The position numbers and the translations under genes are program-made. Below are positions 25,100-38,600 of a stretch of DNA of 64,000 bases, in pieces. Positions within the stretch are counted from its first letter, which is position 1. Every line of letters starts with the position of its first letter. The notes beneath the pieces are model-generated. The model made no database searches. It had not been told where the DNA came from and saw only the letters and a list, made by a program, of their open reading frames with translations. Origin of the DNA: Hofstenia miamia (Eukaryota; Xenacoelomorpha; Acoela); NCBI GenBank assembly GCA_004352715.1, contig SCFE01000110.1:660222-724221 (forward strand), read 5' to 3'.

Positions 25100-26856
25100 C
25101 TTAAATAATCTTTTGTAACATAAATATTCTAAAATTTAAATACATTTCTAAACAGATTTTTACTGTTGCATTCTAGTATTATTTTTGGCATTATTTGTGT
25201 GGCATAAATTACAGCAGAAAAAATGATCAGTTATTGTATAATTATCATCATCATAAACACTTTTTACAAATTACATTCTACAATTGGATGTAAAAACTTA
25301 AATGCATTAGCAATTTATTATCCAATCTAGTAAAATTATAAATAATTTCTCATTTGATCTGGATTCTATGTAGTCTTTCTTTAAAATTCTGTGAGTGAGA
25401 AAGACCCCAATATTTAGAACCTGTTTGGAGTGATATTCTGAGCTTGTCCAACAGAATCTCTTGAGATTTTGCAGACACGTCTCTGCCGCTTGTTGATTTC
25501 TGCCCTCTCTTTGTAGAGTTTATCAATGTTCCTGTGTTCATTGCTCAAATGTCGAGAAGTCTGGAAAAGTTAATGACTAAACACATACAAATATTTTCAT
25601 TCCATATCAATAGTCACTTACAAATGGACAATAAAATATTACAAGATTTTATGAAAGTCTGTGTTTGAGATCCTCTCAGTAGATTCAGTGACCCTGTTTA
25701 GAGAAAGCCTGCTACGACAGCTCCCTCTTGCCCCAACGGTGCTAATATCTGTAAGGACCACTTTGAAAAAAAAACTGTTTTAAACTGTTTTTAGAGAAAA
25801 GATTTTTATAGTGAAAAATGTTAACCTTTGTACAACTAATGAACGTTATTAATTCAGTCTGAAGTGGGCAAATTTTGCTGTTTAAATGAACTTTGGAAAT
25901 GCTACTTCCTAAACTATTGGCGCCCATAATGTGGATAATTTATTTCCAACAAAAATTGGTGTTGTTGCATACAAACATAATTGAAAATCGATTTTTACAA
26001 GACTAGTTATATTATAATGAAAAGCTTAATATGAATCAAAAGTATTCCTGATAATTGTTGAGTAACATTAGAGTTCCTATACTTTTAATATATTTAATAA
26101 GGGAAAACGCCAACGTAATTAATGAAATTCATTTTCTTAAACTATGAACGGTTTTTTACTCAAATCTGTTATATTGGAGCAATTTGTTTGATAACTATGG
26201 AAAAGAAATTTCTTTCCAGGAATAGTGCAGATCATATTTCCATTGGACCGATTTTTAAGAAATCGTTTAACCAAAGCAAGGCATTGCAGGGCAGGGCAGA
26301 CCAGGAAAAGAGAGGGCCTAAATGCAACAGATATTTTCATGCTGTTCATTTCTATTAATAAAGAAGTTCATGCCTATAAGGCCATTACTACATGTAGAAA
26401 ACATATCGCGAATATTTTAATACACGGTTAGGCATACCAATATACAATATAACTACAAAAATATACAAAACTTTAGGTTTGAGTTGGACAATACCCCTTC
26501 AAAAAGAGGATTGTTATGCATTACCATAAATAGTATTTTTTGAAATAATATCTAACAAAGATCAGCAACATTGATTTTTCAAAGTGCTAGGACCTGCCAA
26601 ACTGTTTTCTTTGTTAACTGCTACTTGAGTGGCATCAATAACATATATCCGCCTTAATAAATGCAATGCGCTTAGAGGAAGATTTGATTTGGTTAAAGGA
26701 ACGAGATTTTATTATTGTACAGCTACAAATGCTGTTCTAAAACAAAATTTTTTTAGAATATAAGTTAGCTTTAAATAAAATTAGTTTGTTTTCCACACTT
26801 TGTTTAAAAAAAATTACTTTATTCCGTGTAGTAAAAATTTTTAAAATAGAAATTTT

Positions 26857-26892
<36 letters not shown>

Positions 26893-27980
26893 TATATCTA
26901 GAACGCAGAATCATTTACATGATTACATAAACTATGTACATGATTCCGAACCCTCTGTTATATACGAAATGGTTTGAGTTAAATTGCGTAGAAAATTAAA
27001 ATTTAATACATATATTAGTTCTAAATATTAAGTTATGCAATAGCATAGCTTCAGTTTTTAAACTGTGTGCTTTTTGCATGCTAAGCCATTTCGAAGTTTC
27101 ATATTTGTAATTGAAATTTTATTAAGTGTGCAATATATTTGTTAATCAACATCCAAATTGACCATATCAATCTAAATTCACTAGCCATAGAAATGGGGAT
27201 ACTCTACTTACAAGGTTAAAATATTGAATAATTACTGAACAATCGAGCAAAATCTAAACCAAGCCCTCTTATTATATGGATTAAATCAAAATGATTTAAA
27301 ACAAAAATATTAAATCAATATTTTGATGTTTTATTGTATGCATTAAATACGATGTAAATATCTGCTTGAGATTTGCGCGCTGCTATTTCAGCCTTATCAC
27401 AATTTGAAAATTTCTAAATTCGCCAAATGTAATTGAAATTTGTCGGTAAAACCCGCAGTTATTAACTATAGCCAACAATACATTCCCCACTTTTAATTTA
27501 GGGTCGATTTCAATTTTAACTACATGCAGAGATTCAAATTTGTATTTAAAAAAGCTCAATCGTTTTGATAGATTTTATAATTTTCCTAAAAAGTTTTTTG
27601 ACTACTTCTAAATTATTTTGCATAGCAATATATTTTCGCATGCACCCACTAATTATATTGTAAATGATTCAAATATTTAAAAATTACTAAATGAACTAAA
27701 TTTCCATTTGTTCTGATTAAAAATATGCTCTATGATTTGGTTCATAGTTTGCATACGAAAACCAATAATACACTCGAGTTTTACTTTTATATAGTTTTCT
27801 TGTCGAAACGCTTATATCTAACTTTCAAAATAAAATTTGATATGAAAGTTTTATATGTACCTACTGAACTAATGTTCATGTGTCCCTGTAACAGTAGAAT
27901 AGAAATCCATGATTTGTGCGTTCAAAAGAGTCAGACTTCGTTTTTTTGCAATTATAGGATTATTAAAAACCCTTTTCGAT
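25100..27980. other. No gene recognised
   Basis: Short frames overlap on both strands (for example 26122-26358 + with 26137-26349 -) without recognisable motifs. One (TA)n at 26861-26890. Confidence 0.4.
26861..26890. repeat. (TA)n microsatellite
   Basis: 15 TA units. Confidence 0.95.
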
Positions 27981-27985
27981 AGTAG

Positions 27986-28075
27986 CACACTGAAGTTAAC
28001 GTAAACCTTAACTTAAGAAATACCGTGGCACATTGCTGTTTAGGCTTAAGTTAAGGTTACCATAACGGCAGTGTG
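27986..28075. repeat. 90-bp hairpin / foldback element
   Basis: Left arm cacactgaagttaacgtaaa then ccttaacttaag; right arm cttaagttaaggttaccata then acggcagtgtg. Reversed, the right arm pairs with the left over about 30 bp with few mismatches. A tiny MITE is likely. It ends about 190 bp before candidate exon 28268. Confidence 0.65.
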
Positions 28076-28267
28076 GGAAGGGCTTAAGACGTGTAAATCG
28101 AAATGGACTAATTGAATTTTTGGAAACTAAAATCAAATTGATTGTAGCTAACATATAGAGATCGCATGTTTTAAGTATGACATAAAAAATATATTAATTG
28201 TTAAGCTACGTTTATGAATAATGATTGGTGATTAGCTTTGTGCTAGGAATTTACAAATCTACTTTAG

Positions 28268-28508
28268 GAAATAAAATGAGTAGAAGAAGGGGAATCCAGT
28301 CGCGGAAAAACTTTCAGCGGCGTTGGAAAGCTGAACGACATAGAAGGTATAGGCGAAAACTTGCTCTTCGCAGAACTGAAAAAATATCTTCATCTGAATC
28401 AGAAAGTCTTACTCTTACCAAGGCAGAAAATTCCTCTTGTACGGCAAAAGAGAATCCATCAAATATACTAATAGAAAATTCTACCTCTACACTCTCAAAA
28501 TTTTCTGG
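28268..28508 (+). CDS. Candidate N-terminal exon, tandem copy 1 (basic plus Ser-rich)
   Basis: Open from an acceptor (ctactttag) to a donor (gtaaaa); 241 nt, entering in phase 1 and leaving in phase 2. It encodes a strongly basic stretch (RRRGIQSRKNFQRRW, then RRYRRKLALRR) and then a Ser/Glu/Thr-rich segment (SSSESESLTLTKAENSSC). The next exon, at 30651, repeats the same order with clear protein similarity, while flanking intron sequence does not align. That suggests coding constraint after an exon duplication. The frame stops (TAA) inside the donor, so it could instead be a terminal exon. I do not recognise the domain. It looks disordered and nuclear-localisation-like. Membership in the SETD2-like gene rests on phase continuity. 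Confidence 0.5.
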
Positions 28509-29065
28509 GTAAAACACTTAAATATCACCTAGGTATGAAAGACCCACCTAGATTATAGATACAATACATAAAATTATGACACCCTAATATTTAGGAAAAA
28601 TACCGCAAATATTTTTGGTATTTTACCTAAAATCTAGGTATGCCTTGTTTTACCAAAAAATTAAGTGATTTCTTAGATTTTTTAATTCTAAGTCTTTTAC
28701 CTGAAATGCATGGTTACTTATTTAGGTATTTGTACTTCGGAAATAAACCGAAATTACTTTGGTTATTTTTCCTAAATATTTTGTGTAAAGACCTAAAATT
28801 AATTAATTTCCTCGAAATATTATCCTGTATACATACAAACCTTAATTGCGATTGCAGATACTTGCTTGACTATCCCTAAGCTATGTAATAAACACTTATA
28901 TGAAATTTCTTAGATTCTAAAAAAAATTTTACATCCTATTCTCTAACTAAATTTTTTAGGTAAAACCCCAAAAAATCATGGAATGAGTAAGTCAGTTAAA
29001 TTTTTCGGTGAAACACCTTAAATTTTAGGAACATATCCATCACCTAAATACTTAGTTGAAAACAG

Positions 29066-29098
<33 letters not shown>

Positions 29099-29333
29099 NG
29101 ATCTACACCACGCAGCTTGTGTCCCCCGGATTAGCACCAAAATTTTATGGGTTCCTCCTTGGGCAAGCACGCACCTCTGGCTAAAATTTAATAACAATCC
29201 ATTTATTACTTTTTCCGTAAAGTTGCTAACAGAATAACAGACAAACAAACAAACCAACGCTACCAAAAACATAACCTCCTTGGCGAAGGTAATTNNNNNN
29301 NNNNNNNNNNNNNNNATATCCATCACCTAAATA

Positions 29334-29373
<40 letters not shown>

Positions 29374-29603
29374 TGAATTATTCAATAAATTACTGAGTAA
29401 TATTAGAGTTATGCTTAGGCTGCAATTTTCAATAAAATTTATATTTGTTCTAAAGCAGTGTTTCAAATAGTAGTCTGTACATCCATCTGCCACCTGCGGG
29501 CGTGACAATCATATTACCATTGTATTTTTAATAACAAAAATATCTTGCTGGTACATAGCTACACATATAAATTTGAAAAAGTCTACATAGCGACATATAT
29601 TTA

Positions 29604-29634
<31 letters not shown>

Positions 29635-32600
29635 GATATATGTATATACATAAAATATTTTCATCATCAAATGTGATTAGTTCCTCCTAAAATACAATTT
29701 TCACTGTGTAAAGAAGAATGTGAAATAATTTTAAAGCATGATATGAAGTGCTAAGGATTGCAGTATTAGTCGCAATATGTCATTGTTCAAAGTAACCTTC
29801 CCGTCAAAATGTTATAATTTTAGGAGTTCACAATGCAACTTATGCAAAACATGCTAATTTATTACTTAAATACTTAAAGTAAAATAACAGAGTTTAAGAC
29901 TTTTAGAATAGGTGAAACAGTATAGCTTCATGATTATATAGAACCAGATCGTGTGAAAAGGAAATTAATGAATTAATCAATGATGTAAAACCTCGAGTAA
30001 GAATGTCTAGGACCAATCAAAAATTGTTTTATATTTTTATAAATTTTTTGAATGAATATATGGACCCACCAATTGAAAAATACACACCAATTCAAACAGA
30101 TTCTGGCTGATATATTCAAATTCCAAATTGATTGTTGCAAAATGTCAGAAGAAAACAGAAATTACTCATGTTGATTAACATACAGATTTAGTTTTTCCAT
30201 AGATTTGTAATGGGATTATTTATTCGGTATGGTGTGAGTTTGAATGTTGCTTTTAATAACACCATTAAAGTTCTGGAAAAGCAGGAAACTTTTGAAGCAT
30301 TTTCTAAGTATTGAAATTGTGCAAGCATTCTCAAACCAGAGCCTTATGCCAGTAGTTTATGCTATAAAGTATATAAAATACAATAAACTTATGAAAAATG
30401 ATTCATCTACAACTTTTAGTTTCCTACAAAAATGTAATGGTTAGCATTCATACTTGACACGACACAATCCCTTTTCACTCCTATATCTGCTTGTTTAGTC
30501 TTGTTTTCTAGTAGTATGTGTGCAATACCTAAAATCTCACAAACTTTCTCTTATATACTACAGATTAATTTTAATACGTAGGATATTATTCCTTTAATAA
30601 CATTTTTCAAAATAATTAATTATTAATATGACTTTAGTAAGCTAAATTAGGAAATCGGACAATAAAAGAAGGGGAGTGCAATCACGGAAAAGGTATCATC
30701 AGCGTTGGAAAGTTGAGATGCAGAGAAAGTACAGGCGAAAGCTTGCTCTTCTCACACCTGAAAATATATCTTCATCTGAATCAGAAAGTCTCACTCTTAC
30801 CAAGGCAGAAAATTCTTCTTGTACTGCAAAAGAATATCCTTCTGTTACTGTAAAAGGAAATCACTCAATTACGGCAAAAGCAAATTCACCTGTTACAACA
30901 GAAAAAAATACGACCTCTACATCAGTCAAGTACACATTTTAAGTGGATCATCTTATAAATATCAATAATTTAAATGATTTCTTTTTAATCTCTTTGAAAC
31001 TAGTCATTAAATGACATGTTTCCTAAATGTAATTCTGATATCATAATACCATTTTGATTACCTCCTCCTTAGAAAATATCTTATGCTTTGTGTACAAGCG
31101 CAATATTATGCTCTTTGTAAATTGCGGTTTGGTTGATTACTAGTCGCTATTTTAAATATATATATATATATACATGTTTGATTTAAATCTTACCATTTCA
31201 TCAGAATCCAGCCATCAAGCGCTATTAGTCTAGTGAAAAATTGTAGTCTTGAATTAGGCTAACAAATTCAAGTTATTATATCCAAATCAGAATGTGAAAG
31301 GATTTAAAAAAAGGCACGAAATGTTAGGGATTGCAATATAGCTTTTCTACTTTGATTAGGAACCATTGACATTTTGGCTGGACAGATTAGAATTGAATAC
31401 TTTATTACTAGAGTTAATCAATGTCTACAACTATGTTCAATGTATATTCATCTTTATTAATTTTAAAGCCATTTACTCAGTTTCTGAACTTTTACAACCT
31501 TAAATCCGCATTTCTGAAGTGATTTTATAATAGAATGCTGAATTTATATTTTAGAGAAATCAAGGGAAGACAAGGTTTTTTCTCCAGGCTAAACTATCAT
31601 GCAAGCAGACAAAAGCTGAGCAGAGAAATCAACAGATTACGTATGATACATTTATATATTTAGAAAATTGCTTTGAATATATATATATATATATATATGT
31701 ATATATTTATATATATATTATAATTATGTTCTGAAAATTCATGTAGAGTTGTAGATTAGTTGAAATTCAAATAAATGAAATTTCTAATTTTATGGGAGTT
31801 TAGATTTCTTAGTGTACTTCACATGTAGTTTTTTTTTGAAAAAAAGTGCAATATTTTGTAGAATCTGAATTTTTTGGTTCAATGTATTACTACATTTTTG
31901 TTTACAAAATAGGATTTAGAATACCGTTAACAGTAATAATTCAGAAACTGAATTAATGTTATTAAAAGTTGAATTTGCAATACCTTCAGAAACAAGGGAA
32001 CCCTAGCTTAATAGAAATTCTCTACTAACATTCGGGTTTGTGCCTATGTAATTATTTCAAAAGGTTCATTTGGACATCAATGTACAGACAAACAAAAAGA
32101 CTGGGCATTGCAATTGAAAAGACAGAAATGCTTAAGACAATTAGAAATATAGGATTAAGGTAACTTGGGAGATTATGGAAGATGCAGAAATTCAGAAATT
32201 ATGAATGTACTTCAAGAGGGAGTTTAAGATTACTTTAAGAGGGAGTTTAAGATTGCCTATATTGAAGACAATATTGCTAATTACAGTTTCATTTATTAAA
32301 AAATCCACATAGTCTCTAATAAGTATCTTGAGCGCTGATATCAAGTTGTGAGCACATAAATTTTTAGGAAATAGCTAAATAATAAAGCTACTTATAGATA
32401 AAAATTATTTTACAATTGCTTTAGTGGAGTGGTCAAAGTTAATTACGAATTGCTCTTGAATTCAATACTTCAGGAATTGCTTTACATATGTAAATAATCT
32501 TTATGGATTAATGACAATATTTTGACGAATATAAAGCGGAATAGAAATTAAGCTATATCAAGAGATATAATTGATTCCTAGCTTCATTAGATTGACTAAA

Positions 32601-35600
32601 ATGTGTAAGATTTAAAGTTTGAAGGCTTTTTTGTCGACATTGTTCTTTAGCAAATTGAGAAAGCCCAGCAAAAAATATACTATTAATAGCATATTTAATT
32701 TTAGAAATGTAAATCAAATATTCCACCAGAAAATATTTGTTTTCAAATTGAAAATAAATTATTGCAAACTTTTTAATGAAAAAGTAGAAATTATATTTAA
32801 GCTCTTCAAAAGCAAAATGTAAACTATGATATTTAGGTGAAGAACCGGCTCAAAATGACATTTGCCAAAATGATAGAAAATTGCTGAGACTGCTGAACAG
32901 TAAGCTGTTTTTCTACTTTAAACAATATAGTTGTTAACACTAGTAATGCGGAAATTCCCTGAGAATAAATTAAAACATGCAAGAAAAATATAAAATTTTT
33001 CAAACATTGAATTCAATAGGACTCTCAGCACATCTGAATAATAAAACATAGGACCAGGTTAAGGTTTAGGATTAGGATAAGAACTAGTTTTCTTTGGTTT
33101 AAACTTGCAAAAGCCTTAATATTAATCTTGTAATTCTCTTTGTTCTCAACTTGAATTTGAATTAAAACTAAGAAATTGTCACATTTATTTATAGTAGGAC
33201 TATTCGTTGAAATTGAAGCATCAGTCCTGGTAATCCTTAAATATGCCTTTAAACGTCTTCAGTACCCTAGCATTCAGTCTTTTTTTCCAAACTCACAAAT
33301 TCTCATCTCATGGTTCAACATTTAGTCTCAAATTTTGAAGTGTTCTCATTTTGTTTCCTGAACCCTGATTTGATGCAAATGCAAATTCACTATTTTCTTA
33401 ATAACATGAAAGCAATTGCATATCAAGAAAAATTTTAAAACACCAATAAATCTCTATATTATTAAACAGAAATTGCATACAAGAAAATCAAAGTTCCCAT
33501 ACAAAACAATTAATGTATTGCACATTATTCAGTGTATTTTCAGGGGTGTCACGCATCGAACAAAATGGATGCCAAATATATTTACCGTAACTGTTTAAAA
33601 ATTTTATAACTTTGAATTCACATAATAGCTTATTGTGCACAAGAGAAAAACGAATTATTATTTCGCAACTGAAATTTAATTTTGCACGCAATGTGCATCA
33701 TATTATAAAACTTTCTTACTGAGTTGGTCTGATTGAAATGAAAATAATAAAATATAACCATAAAAAATACAATCACAAATACAATTAAAACTTTCTCCAC
33801 TTAATACCTCTTTTAGAATATAAGCTTAAACGTTAGATATCACATATTTTCTTGATCAATGTGAAAAGGAGATCAATCCAATCTGAATCAACATGCGGTC
33901 AGATGATGAATCAGAACCTCGAAATTTAGTAGGACAGAAAGTTCAATTTCAAGTTTGAAAATTAATAGCTTTTAAAGTTTATGCACCAGAAATTTCTGTT
34001 CCTTCATATCTCTATAACATATTTCAGAGCTTCTCTTTAAAATTTGCCAACATAGTTCAGATCAAGAAAACCCATTGACTGTTCAACTTATGGGTCAGGT
34101 TGTGGGTTAAATATTTGTTGGTCACATTTTTTGTTACTCGAAATATCTTGCCAGCTTGCCAAGCTATTTTTGATGGTAGGCTTTGTTTAAATTTCAAAAT
34201 CATCGAAATTATCAAATGGTGGGAAAATTAACTTGTATGTGGAATGTAAGTTCACAATTCATGGGCCAATATTCGCATTTCTTCCACTAATGCTCTACCA
34301 TTTTTTTACGTTACTTACGTTTACTTGCACGATAATGGCTAAATTTGCGGGCGACGACAATCTCATTATTGGGATGAAATCTGATTTTGATAAAATATGT
34401 GAAAACTGGTGCGTTGAACATTGTCTAAAACAAGACAACTGATTACTCCATTGACAGTAAATCATGTGTGTCCTCCATCAACCGAGTTTTATTTATTTTC
34501 AACTACAGCTCCTTATGTAAAGATATTACCAATAATGACAATAATCTTTTTCCTGAAAGTCAACCACATCGTCTAGAATCCACTGGAGTACCTTAAACGT
34601 CATAAAAATATTATTTTGACTAATATTAACATATTCATTTTCATAAATCAGTATAAATTTGGAAATCTACAACTTCAATATAAATTAAGTTTTTTATGAA
34701 ATGTTATAAACGTTGCAAACAAGACACTAAAACTATTTTACGTGATTTCAATGAATAGCTAGTTCGACTGTCTGGAACCAAATGTGTCCAAATGAAGACA
34801 AACAAAGGAAATTTCAATCATAAAAGGTCCCCCCAAGTCGTGATAACCTGCTTTAAATAAACTCAGGAAGCCCATTTTCCGAACAATAACGTCAATGGAA
34901 CAACATCCAATTGCTGAGAAGAAGGAATCGTTTATGTATAAATAGAGGATACAAANNNNNNNNNNNNNNNNNNNNNGAACCAAATTTGTCCAAATGAAGA
35001 CAAACAAAAGAAATTTCAATCATAAAAGGTCCCCCCAAGTCGTGATAACCTGCTTTAAATAAACTCAGGAAGCCCATTTTCCGAACAATAACGTCAATGG
35101 AACAACATCCAATTGCTGAGAAGAAGGAATCGTTTATGTATAAATAGAGGATACAAAAAAAGAGATTGAAAAAAGAGTAGCACAGAACTCTGTCGGTTTT
35201 GTTGTCAAATTGTTTTTGAAAAGTTGATGTTGGACTGTCAAATGGCCAATTTAGCTCAGCAGAGAACTCAGTCAGACGCGGTATTGAAATCATTTCTGTG
35301 TTCCCTGTAAAGTTGTTTCAAATTGGTTGCTAAAGTTGTTGACAAGGCTCTAAAGTTTTGTGTCAGATTGCTAAAAAGTTAGTTCCGAATTTATAGAATT
35401 CTACGATCTTCTAAATTTGTAGTATATATTAGCTTGCGACAATCTACATTTTACTCTATTATTAAATAGTAACTTAAAATACAGCCTTTCTTATAAGCGT
35501 TGTATTTTCTCATATAAAGCTTGCAATAAGTCATGTTAACTACATGTAATTTTAATGAAATTATTTTTTGGAACAATTTGTTGCCATGCATTGAATTATA

Positions 35601-38600
35601 GTTTTTTTATGAATATATTTAGAGCAGTCTTTGTGAATTTAGTTACATTTTAAGTGTGATTTGTGATTGGTTAACTGAACTAAACTAGTTTTGTTACTAA
35701 GAATAGAATTTCAAGGGTTCTTCCATCTAATCGGGCAACATTTCATTAATCACCATAAACAGTGTAAAAGGTCCGTGATAAATGGCAGATTAAACAGTTG
35801 GGGACCGTGGAGACTACAGAAGGGAGTGCTGCGGATCGCCCAGAAGAATTCGAACCCGAAGTTAAAAGAGAAGTGTTTGGGAATGTGAAGAGCGTAGTCA
35901 TCTCGTACACAGGAAACAGAGGTGTTCAGAAGGTTTTGTATCAGCACAGATGAGAGAACAGAGTGCTGCCGAGTTGGTAGAGGCACTAACGTTGAAGAAT
36001 CTCCCCTGTTTTGTTTGCATTCATTGTCTAGATACGAATAGCCATCGATTTAAGGTGTTATATTGTGTTTTATATTAACTAGTATATTTTAATAAAAATA
36101 AAGCTAGTAAAGCTTTAGTTTGTTAATAGAAACTAAGCTAATATTAGTAATTATAGAAAATTTTGCATAGCATAAACTTTGAAAACTATAATTAAGTTTG
36201 GAAAACTGTGATTAAATAGTGACCAAAATGTCTAAACTTGTTCAAATTCATTGCTAGTATTTAAAACGACCTCCATTGTTATTTTAAAATAACAGCCTGG
36301 ACCGCGACGGGGAAATTTAAGAGAGAATATATAAAAACAGAATTGTTCAGACCCAAGAAACAACCATTATTGGTCCAATAATGGCTCATTCCTGGCACTC
36401 CTCGCCAACAATGGTCAATCATTTGCCATTCATTTGCCAGCCATAACCAACAAAACAAAAAGTTTTAAATATCTTAAAATTCCACGATTTTTATTGTATA
36501 TAACATAAGTATTAAAGTTTGATTTCAATTTTCAAAAAGTATTATTTATCAGTTTCTTATAGCCATTAATGGTGTAACAATGGCACACTAATGGCATTGC
36601 TGGATCAATCTGCCATCTAACGAACAAATATGAACTATAATAATTTTTAATTATAATAGATCAAATGAAATTTTCATAACATATGAATTTACTTAACCTT
36701 TAGTATTTGATAGCACAATTTAGCATGTCAGCTCTTGTTTTTGTGAGCACTTTATAATGAATTCAATGGTTTTTAGCAGTGTTCCATCTTAAGGATAATA
36801 TGCTATACACAGTTCTAACTGTATGCTTAACTCAATCAAATTATACCAAGTTGCGAATTAAACTTCATAATATACCATTGGCCATAATCAGTAAACTGTT
36901 GATGAGAAACTTGGCCCATTGGTGGACCATTAGCGGCATCAGTAACAAATTTAGTAATCAATAAACACTGAGCAGATGCTTGCAAATAAAACTCCCTTCA
37001 TTATTTTGATTCCTAGTTCCTTTTAATATAATAAAAGGAAATGCAAAGAGATTTTTTGAAATGTTTAATTTGTAGAAAATTATGATATACCGGCTAAACG
37101 TATTTTAAAAATAATTTATTCATGAATATTTGGAAAAACTACACTTGAGCAAAAGATATTTTTCACGACCTAAGATGTACTTAATTTTAAAATTAAAATT
37201 TTTTGTTAAATTTGACAGATTTTTATGCTTATTGTTATCATTTATAAACAAAACATTTTTTCAAATTTCTAACAAATGTTAAAATTAAATATGCATGACA
37301 GGATCCCAAAGGTATCCTTCTGTCCTTTGTTGGGTTTGTATTTGCTTAAACAGCAAAAAGTTTGAACTGCTTAACAATATATAATTGTTGTTCTACTTAT
37401 AAAAGTTAATGTTCTTGTATCAAACATACTGTTTGCCACCAATGTCCCATTATTGGCCCAGTAATTGATGATGGTTGGCAAACATTGTTGGGCCAGCATT
37501 CATTTTTCACCAATGGCCAATAATGGCACCAACGATGGCCCATTAATGGAACAATAATGAAATGTTTCCTGGGAAGGGAGTAAAAAAAGAAGTAACGTAG
37601 TTAATTAATCGTATTTTTAATAAATTGTTAGGAATATATGCTGTTGCTAGAACACTTTTTTCTAGAGTCAGCAGAACCCGAAAATTTAACTTCCTAGGAA
37701 ATAAGTTTAGTTTTTGGGAAGGAATTTGCTTGGTCGTAATTGCATATACAGATCTCAAAATTAGTCAAAACTGTTTATTCAAATTGGAAGCAATATGTTT
37801 ATATTGGTACATTTAGAAAGAGCTTAGCATGAGCAGTTGCAGATCTAGAAATTTCTGGTGTGGGCACTAAAATTACATATTTATATTTTCTTATTTTACG
37901 ATCAAGAAGTATGACATGAAACTCGGGTTGTTTTCTTGAGCTTCTTTGAATTCTTTCTTAAATTTAACTAATTTGTGAAATGTAGTATAACATAAACACA
38001 TATTTGTTTGATACTCCTGAGCATACGATTAAAGTTTTAGTATTACAAATCAGCTCCTGGAAACAGCGCTATAATAATATAATTGCAATAAAGTTAGAAA
38101 TATCAGTTACATTCAGGGGAAAATATGCATTGAGATTCACTTCATACAAAATCAACTAAATTTAATGTAAAAATATTTAGACAATTGCTCTAACCTGACT
38201 CATGATTGCTTTCAGAATCAATATTTCATTAAGATCTAATATTATTACATTTGTAATTTTTTTTGAAAGTAGAATTATAATAATACTTTTACTAAATCTA
38301 ATAGATATAATAAAATGATTCGTATTTTTCAGCACTTATTTTTGAAAATTTTTTAATAATGTCAAAATCTCCTTAAGCGTTTTTACACGGGTATTATGCT
38401 AGGCATGAGGGAGAAATACCAACACAATGCTACAGTTCGTTAAAAATTTCAAAAAGTGCCACCTTACAATTTTGATTGCAATTTAAAATTTTTTGCTTTT
38501 TGGTAGCATTCTTAAAACTTTTCCCTAATTGTAAACATGTGCATTTAAAATTGCTTAGTTGATAGCAATCTTATATATTATATATTTGATTCCTAAGAAA

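Noticed and set aside
25350-25541. 63-codon minus frame (KRGQKSTSGRDVSAKSQE)
   Set aside because: Composition is reasonable but it is isolated, with no family, partner frames or clear splice sites.
26122-26431. Overlapping frames on both strands (78, 70 and 68 codons)
   Set aside because: Three competing frames, no motif and no matching donor after the possible acceptor; not supported as an exon.
35844-35860. GGTTCGAATTC on the minus strand, like a tRNA B box
   Set aside because: No A box at the right distance and no cloverleaf; it lies inside an open protein-like frame.
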